64,000 bases of DNA from Sycobia sp. Sy_11. Taxonomy: Eukaryota; Arthropoda; Insecta; Hymenoptera; Epichrysomallidae. Position numbers and translations under genes: made by a program. Shown here in pieces: positions 58,223 through 64,000 of the stretch. The number at the start of each line of letters is the position of its first letter. The first letter of the stretch is position 1. The notes beneath the pieces were generated by a model. It ran no database searches, was not told the DNA's origin, and worked only from the letters and a program-made list of their open reading frames with translations. Location of the stretch: the NCBI GenBank assembly GCA_018907035.1, contig JACCIC010000225.1, positions 586,001-650,000 of the forward strand. Reading direction: 5' to 3'.

Positions 58223-59558
58223 GATGTGGCCATATTGCTGTATAAAATGCTAAATTGTTATATACGACTAATTTTAATAATACAGATTTTTTAAGTATTC
58301 ATATGCATATTATTAGCTTATATGTTGTTTCTAACAGACTAGCAAATCATTTAAAAAATATATTCTTTATATACTTTCCTTCTATGTATGCGTCAATCCG
58401 ATATATTTAATATTAAGAAAAAAGTAAGAAAAAGTTGGGATTATAATCCATGTAAATTCGTCAAGATAAGGAGCAGAGTATTTTGAAAAGCCTATAAAAT
58501 TTTTTTGTTTAAAATATGTTTATTCAACTTCATCTTTGCGATTATTGATTTAATCATAGAATTGTATTAAATCTAAACTATTGTAAGTATGTGTAAAAAA
58601 TTTTTTTATTAAATCTAAAATTTTTATGTGAATTAAAGATAATAATTAATTTTTAAATGATAGCTCACAGTAAAATAATAAAATTTTCTGAAGAGCCATT
58701 TTTATTGTTAGTTCAGATTATTCTAGTTCACTGTACAATTCAAACTTACATTTGAATAGATGTTACACGATATAACGTAACATATGTGAAAGTCATAGAT
58801 ACATATACATGAATGAAATTTACAATTATCAATAATAAACTGTATACGAATCATATAGCAAAAATCACGTATATCCTTTTGGATAAGTAACTTTGGGTGA
58901 CATGAGCTCGATTCAAATGGAGATTTTGTTTTACATTAATTTTAACATTGTATTATTATCCAAATAATAATTTTAAATGTTTTCCTCGCTCTGTAATTTA
59001 TAAAATGATTTTTACCTAACTTATTCTCATTTCTAGTTAACGAAAAAATCAAGTAATGCACACACTACCGCAAGTTCTTCTGTACATATTATATAATAGA
59101 TTGTCTTTTGAATTTAACTAAAATAACCAGCCTTTTATAGATCTTTATTCGACTTTTCATTTTACCATCTATATTAAACCCCCTCATTATCATATACCTA
59201 TTTCAGTTGTAATCCGATGATAACAGAGCCGGCAACAAGCAATCTACGGCTCGATCCTTAATTAGACATATTCCTCTCGCATTCATTTATACGGAACACT
59301 ATTCCGCATAAATAATTTATTAAATACGGTACCGAACGAAATTTCGAGCTGTGTATATGCCATTGCCAAAGAAGATCATTGACACCGGACCGAGCAGCAA
59401 TCACCTTGCAATTTCAAAGATCTACCTCGAGAGACATCGTATGCGAAGATTATAATAATTACTGCAGTTTATTTTAACAAACACACAGATACACACATTT
59501 ATAATTTCTTCTGCTTAATAAACTACAACATCGTTTATATCTAATGAAAGTGAACAAC

Positions 59559-59560
<2 letters not shown>
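58222..59560. other. AT-rich DNA; balanced patch at 59210-59450
   Basis: No gene seen. The patch at 59210-59450 is non-repetitive and of balanced composition; its role is unknown. Confidence 0.35.
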
Positions 59561-59561
<1 letters not shown>

Positions 59562-59615
<54 letters not shown>

Positions 59616-59648
59616 CGCGCGCGCATGTATATTATATATATATATATA
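59562..59648 (+). repeat. Compound (CT)n-(GT)n-(GC)n-(TA)n microsatellite
   Basis: CT to 59604, GT to 59614, GC to 59624, then TA from about 59633. It ends exactly at the mariner insertion, so the TA array supplied the target site. Confidence 0.95.
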
Positions 59649-60966
59649 CGAGATGTGTTCAAAAAGTAACGAGAATTTTTCAATTTCGCGGGTTTGGAGA
59701 GTCCGCCTGTATAAGAAATTTTTTTATTATGTTGGTACGTATACCACTAAAGTACGATAAACTGTTCAGCAATATTCATTGCTTACTTGTTAAGTGGCAG
59801 CCGCTAACGTTAGACGTGTTTTTTCGAGCTCGGCGATTTTCGTTTGTGAAAAAAAATGGAGCCAAGAATTTGTATTCAATTTTGCGTCAAAAATGAATGA
59901 AAGTGTAGTGAAGTTAAAATGTTAAGAAAGGCATATGGTGAGTCTGCTATGAGTAAGGCAAGGATTTACGAGTGGTATAAGTATTTCCAAGATGGCCGCG
60001 AGAACGTTGAAGATGACGAACAACCCGGACGTCCAAGGACATCAACAACCGATGAAAACGAGAAAAAAGTGAATGAAATGGTTGTGAACTTTCGTCGAAT
60101 CACAATCAGAGAAGTCGCTGATGATGATGGAATATCTGTTGGCTCATACCATAGAATTTTTTCGAATGTTTTGGATATGAAACGTGTGACAGCAAAATTT
60201 CTTCGAAAATTGTTGAATTTCGAACCAAAACACCGGCGAATGGTAGTTGCTCAGGATTCGCTAAATGAACTTAATAGCGATACAGAACTACTAAAAAGTG
60301 TTATAACAGGTGACGAAACGTGGTTTTACGGATATGATGTTGAAACTAAGGCTCAATCGTCCCAGTGGAGGCATTCTGGATCGCCAAGACCGAAAAAAGC
60401 TCAACAAGTGCAGTTGAATGTCAAGGTTATGCTCACTGTGTTCTTCGATTTTAATGGCATAGTGCATCATGAATTATTACCAGAAGGTCAAACAATCAAG
60501 AAAGAGTATTAGCTACAAGTTAAACGCCGTTTGCGTGAAAAAATCAGAAAAAAACGCCTGGATTTACGGCAAAACAATTCATAGCTTTTGCACCACGATA
60601 ATGCACCTGCTCACACTTCATTACTTGTTCGTGAATTTTTGGCCAAAAACAAAACTTTGACGATGCCTCAGCCTCCGTATTCGCCAGATATGGCTCCATG
60701 TGACTTTTTTCTATTTCGAAAAATAAAGAGAACATTAAAAGGCCGTCGTTTTACAAGCATAGATGACATTAAAAGCTAATCGCTGAAAGAGCTAAAAGCT
60801 ATTACAAAGATCGAGTTTCAAAATTGTTTCGAGAATTGGAAAAGCGTTGGCACAAGTGCATTCAACCGAGGGGGATTACTTTGAAGGGGACAAAATAGAT
60901 ATTGATGAATAAATAAATATTTTTTGCATAAAACGAAAATTCTCGTTATTTTTTGAACACACCTCG
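59649..60966 (+). mobile_element. Full-length, inactive mariner transposon (DD34D)
   Basis: About 1318 bp. The 31-bp inverted ends match at 29 positions; the left end begins CGAGATGTGTTCAAAAAGTA, and the reverse complement of the right end begins CGAGGTGTGTTCAAAAAATA. TA flanks both ends (59647-59648, 60967-60968). The left side is a TA array, so the exact duplication is ambiguous. The length is typical of intact mariner elements. Ends and catalytic residues are conserved while the gene is broken, so the copy is recent but dead. It could still be moved by a related active transposase. Confidence 0.93.
59856..60910 (+). pseudogene. Mariner transposase gene, broken by stops and frameshifts
   Basis: Cut-and-paste transposase of the Tc1/mariner superfamily. 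The ATG at 59856 gives MEPRICIQFCVKNE and then TGA at 59898. The same frame continues through the paired-like helix-turn-helix region (KARIYEWYKYFQDGRENVED, near 59952-60011), the GRPR motif and the catalytic core. The catalytic aspartates are all kept: GDETW (60312), HHDNAPAH (60597) and APCDFF (60702). The last two are exactly 35 residues apart, the DD34D spacing. Further stops are TAG at 60510, TAG at 60582 (family W) and TAA at 60777. One-base deletions near 60838-60845 and 60869-60875 shift the frame before the family C-terminus (GDYFEGD). About 350 codons in total, as usual for the family. Confidence 0.92.
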
Positions 60967-60968
60967 TA

Positions 60969-61945
60969 TAGATGCGAGGTGAAGAAAAAGTTAGATATTT
61001 GAAATCAACAATGGCGTCAATGGTGCCAGCTGAGTAATTAATCTGCGTAAAAGTATAATATAATTTTTGGAAATTTTATCGACTGGTATACATTATTGCA
61101 TTATTTCCTTTAGCCGTATAACTGGTGTGCACTGCTCACGGAATAAAGATGTTTGAACGTAAAAATCTGTGTCTGATGCAATTATCAGATAGTATCCCAC
61201 TTTTTTGATTAAACATGTATATTATAATATTTGATTAACCATGCAAGTGATTTCTAAGAGTGATCCGTATACACGAATTACTGTAATTTTTTTTTTTTTA
61301 ATGTATTTATCGTCATATTTAAGTCTGCTCTCGTAAAAAGTCAACGTAGTTATCATCATTTTTTAAATTTATCTATTTATGTATTTCATATGCGTATCCA
61401 GTGTAATTTTGCAAAATTTTCTTATATGCATTTCGACGATTGCAACCGGTTGAAAATACCTTCTACTGCAATTGTATATTCGTATAGTTTTTAACGTTAC
61501 CCGAAACATAATAGTATTTCATGTAACGTGGGCGTAAAATATTACGACCGTGCAGTGTGCATAGTAATATTAAAATTTTTAGGAGTTGGTATGTGAGTAG
61601 AATTGAACTTTACGTCGTACTAATTTACGAGCATTGTGTTACAATTAGTAAATTTCGCACTACTCTCTAATTATATTTTACGTCAGAAGAGTCTCATAAT
61701 TACGTTGAAGTCCCGATGTTGAGGATACAGTTGTCTAAAAAGAGGCTTTCCTATTTAGTTGATGATTTGATATCTGTGATAATACGTAAAAAATTCATGA
61801 TGTTAAACAGGAATCGCGTAAAAAAATTTTTTTTATATTTATTTCGCTGTTTGGAAACCTTTTATTAGGTTTATTTCAACCATACTAGTTATACACTGCA
61901 GTGCACGCAAACATTATTATTTGATACAAATGTTATCTTAGCACT
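60969..61945. other. AT-rich DNA, nothing recognised
   Basis: No gene or array seen. Confidence 0.4.
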
Positions 61946-62600
61946 ATAGATTGTCTATTAAGTTTATAATTTCTAGCTGCATTCTTTTAAAAACATTAAG
62001 ATATTGTGACATAATTTGAGATTCTATGTTTGGCTGATGATGCTATCCCAGTTTGTTATGTTTAGCGTACTGTTTTTGCGCGGTTCATTATATGATCGAC
62101 CATAATACATGGGGTATTGTTTCATTTTCTTCATTACATTTACATTTAGCATCCTCAAAAATGCCTACTCGATAAAGTGGGTCATATAAATTATAGTGAT
62201 TTTCAATTATACGATGAATGAATACAATAAATTCACCCTTTAGTTTTTTTTTCAAACACTCTATATCTTGCATCTTTGTTATTTGCTAATTGTTACTTTG
62301 ATAATACATAATTCTACTTTGATATTTTTTAAAGTTGTGTTTCCCTTTACTTGAACTCGTTTCTAGGAATTTGAATCAGTTGGTAAGGTCGCTTGTTTAT
62401 TGAAAATTTCATACATATCTGTTTATGGGATTTCTGTAATTAGATTAGTTGGCGTACTTCTGCGGTATTCGAGTGCTAGTGTAATGACTGCATTTTATAT
62501 TTTTTCAATTTTTTCAATAAGAGATTTATTACTAATGAGGTACATATAGGAGCCATAATCAATAATAGGCCAAACATACGTTGTTTAAAGGAATGAGAAA
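61946..62600 (-). mobile_element. Non-LTR retrotransposon ORF2 3' fragment, decayed
   Basis: The minus strand first reads YVWPIIDYGSYMYLISNKSL and KIEKI (about 62575-62480). This fits the thumb of a non-LTR reverse transcriptase (family pattern Y-x-R-P-I-x-x-Y-G-x...L-E-K-I-x-K). Next comes a 61-codon frame (62088-62273) with KKKLKGEFIVFIHRI, HYNLYDPLYRVGI, CKCNEENETIPHVLW, which matches the Cys/His-containing C-terminal segment that follows RNase H. Two stops follow HVLWSII, and weaker similarity runs on to about 61946. The distance between the two parts is only about 150 codons, so RNase H appears deleted. The catalytic YxDD region is absent. Dead fragment. Confidence 0.65.
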
Positions 62601-63029
62601 GACGCAGAAATTGTTAACAATTAATTAAGTACGATTAGAAAAGAGCAAAGGGAATACGGAGTTTTCTTTAATTTCGTTCATACGTTACTTGTTTTCTAAA
62701 GTATTTGTGCAATAACCACTTTCACAGCGTCTTGAGACGGATAGTCTTGAAGCAATTTGGATCAAAATCATTCTCTTGAAATTCTTTATTTATGAATCCA
62801 CGGATATTTAAGCAATGTCTTTTATATGTATAAGGTAAATATGTAATATCTGACTTTGTGAAAACTAAAAAGATACATAAGATATTGTGAAAACGAAATT
62901 ACCGGTGGAATGAAAATTTTATAAATCCTATTTTGTCAAATCGAATTTTATGATATGCACAATTACAGCAAATTTTATAGCAAAAGTAATATAATACGAC
63001 AGTGAGGATAGCGAATCACGAGAAACTTT
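62601..63029. other. AT-rich DNA, nothing recognised
   Basis: It may include more 5' retrotransposon sequence on the minus strand, but no motif is clear. Confidence 0.35.
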
Positions 63030-63335
63030 AAATTAATAAATTTTTTTATCGGTCTTATAGTCTTTATAATATCATATATTAGCTAAATTAATGACAGTGA
63101 GACTGTCATTGGTTATATTCACCCCCGTATAATCTGAACTAAAACTTATTACTACAATAAATTATATCACAAAATTAAAAATGAAAATACAATAATAAGT
63201 AAAATAAAAATAATAAATGTACTATTCTATGCTAGTAAAGGACAATCTGATTGCCCCCACCACCTTAAATTTAGAATTACCTTCTTGTCCGATGTTTCGA
63301 ACCGCTACGGTTCATCCTCAGGAACTAAACTAAAT
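63030..63335 (-). mobile_element. Dispersed repeat copy 2, Penelope-like-type terminus
   Basis: Second copy of the repeat at 27460-27790, same orientation, roughly three-quarters identical over the shared blocks by eye. Copy 2 differs in its central A-rich part. It has no coding capacity. The strand follows the hammerhead-like motif it contains. Confidence 0.5.
63287..63325 (-). ncRNA. Hammerhead-ribozyme-like motif, copy 2
   Basis: Minus strand: GUUC, then CUGAGGA (matches CUGANGA), then a perfect 6-bp stem II GAACCG-UAG-CGGUUC, then GAAAC, AUC, and GGAC. GUUC and GGAC pair at all four positions (one G-U) as stem I. The NUH site would be AUC. One extra U precedes stem II. The expected ACGU palindrome is ACAU here, so dimer-type stem III is weakened. 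Compared with copy 1, stem I, stem II and C3 are better preserved. Confidence 0.45.
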
Positions 63336-63762
63336 TGAAAAACCCTACGTGCTAATTTATATACCCCGTCCCCACTCTAAATTTATTAATATAACATTTA
63401 TAGGACCCCCATTTTTTCTTTAACTTAAATGCGAAATACAAATTCTATATTAATAAGGAATGATAAGTGTTGTCCAATTTACTCGACTCTAACATTAACT
63501 TTAAAGAAACTTTAAAGTGAGTTGAATAATATGTACAGATATTTACTGTGATTCGGTCTGATCATTGCAATGAACTACATTTTGTATTTTCAAAAACTCT
63601 TCTCGATCATTGGTAAGCCACCTTCTCGCAAAAAATACACTAAATGCGTAATAACTACTAATTAAATATTATCTCTTGTATTCGTTAAATTCTCTTATTA
63701 AATTATCTTTCACTATGAAATCTTATTATAGTCGATATACTGTTACAAAAATTTTATTGCAG
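63336..63762. other. AT-rich DNA, likely intron
   Basis: No gene seen; it ends in the acceptor of the next feature. Confidence 0.35.
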
Positions 63763-63818
63763 ATGAATCGTTCGCTCAGGGCTCGCCTAAAAATTCATTG
63801 CGTCATTTACGAGGCAAG
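63763..63818 (+). CDS. Best candidate coding exon (56 nt)
   Basis: An AAAATTTTATTGCAG acceptor (AG at 63761-63762) and a CAAG|GTACAT donor (GT at 63819-63820) bound 56 nt of distinctly higher GC in AT-rich flanks. Reading two leading bases as the end of a split codon gives ESFAQGSPKNSLRHLRGK, ending exactly on a codon boundary. A second frame (MNRSLRARLKIHCVIYEAR) is also open. The first reading has the polar, basic, low-AT-bias look of a conserved protein segment. It would be an internal exon of a plus-strand gene continuing beyond the window. No family is named. Confidence 0.5.
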
Positions 63819-64000
63819 GTACATTTCTATCCTGTGAATGATCGTTCGATTTCTTAGTATTTTCTATATAAAAATACGTTTTGTAATTATTAATAATTGC
63901 CTCTGCTTCTTTTTTGCTTCAAAGAGAGATTTTTTCTTCCTTAATAAATTTTATATTAAATCTATCAATAATTTGCATTCAAATATATTAGTTAATTTAT
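63819..64000 (+). other. Probable intron start, runs off the window
   Basis: AT-rich DNA after the donor. No further exon seen before the end. Confidence 0.35.

Overview
The window looks like AT-rich nuclear DNA from an insect, most likely a hymenopteran and plausibly an ant. The reasons are very long dinucleotide arrays, a mariner (DD34D) transposon, a decayed non-LTR retrotransposon with an HYNL...HVLW-type C-terminus of a kind I associate with ant genomes, small MITE-like elements and no dense gene coding. The species call is inference. No prokaryotic operon, CRISPR array, rRNA or tRNA gene was found.

Layout. About fourteen GC-richer islands (near 3.1-3.8, 5.8-9.3, 15.4-16.4, 17.8-18.5, 20.0-21.0, 24.1-25.5, 31.4-31.9, 36.4-37.2, 37.8-38.1, 40.9-41.9, 43.4-44.4, 48.3-49.4, 54.6-55.7 and 57.2-58.1 kb) sit in AT-rich DNA. 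Most islands are flanked or filled by long (TA)n, (CT/GA)n or (GT)n arrays. Long AT-rich stretches such as 26.5-31.3 kb have almost none. The islands look like promoter, first-exon or regulatory DNA, probably belonging to one or more long-intron genes that extend beyond the window.

Genes. No complete host gene could be established. Several short candidate exons have splice signals and an open frame: 63763-63818 (+, the best), 44695-44743 (+), 33559-33701 (+, ends in a stop), 35030-35218 (+, ends in a stop), 31378-31455 (-), 11255-11283 (-), and weaker ones. A 51-codon minus-strand frame at 32883-33038 also looks protein-like. Two longer stretches (305-1830 and 22263-23000) look like decayed coding DNA of unknown identity. 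Open frames made of YIYIY or SLSLS repeats are microsatellite artefacts and are not annotated as genes.

Mobile DNA. A structurally complete but inactive mariner lies at 59649-60966. A much older mariner relic lies at 26150-26475. A non-LTR retrotransposon 3' fragment lies at 61946-62600 on the minus strand. Three MITE-like elements with inverted ends and TA flanks lie at 14684-14922, 29466-29699 and 44918-45079. A dispersed repeat is present twice in the same orientation (about 27460-27790 and 63030-63335). On its minus strand each copy carries a hammerhead-ribozyme-like core resembling the small variants known from Penelope-like retroelements. That is the most interesting single observation here. 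No wholly new multi-gene system could be supported from the sequence.
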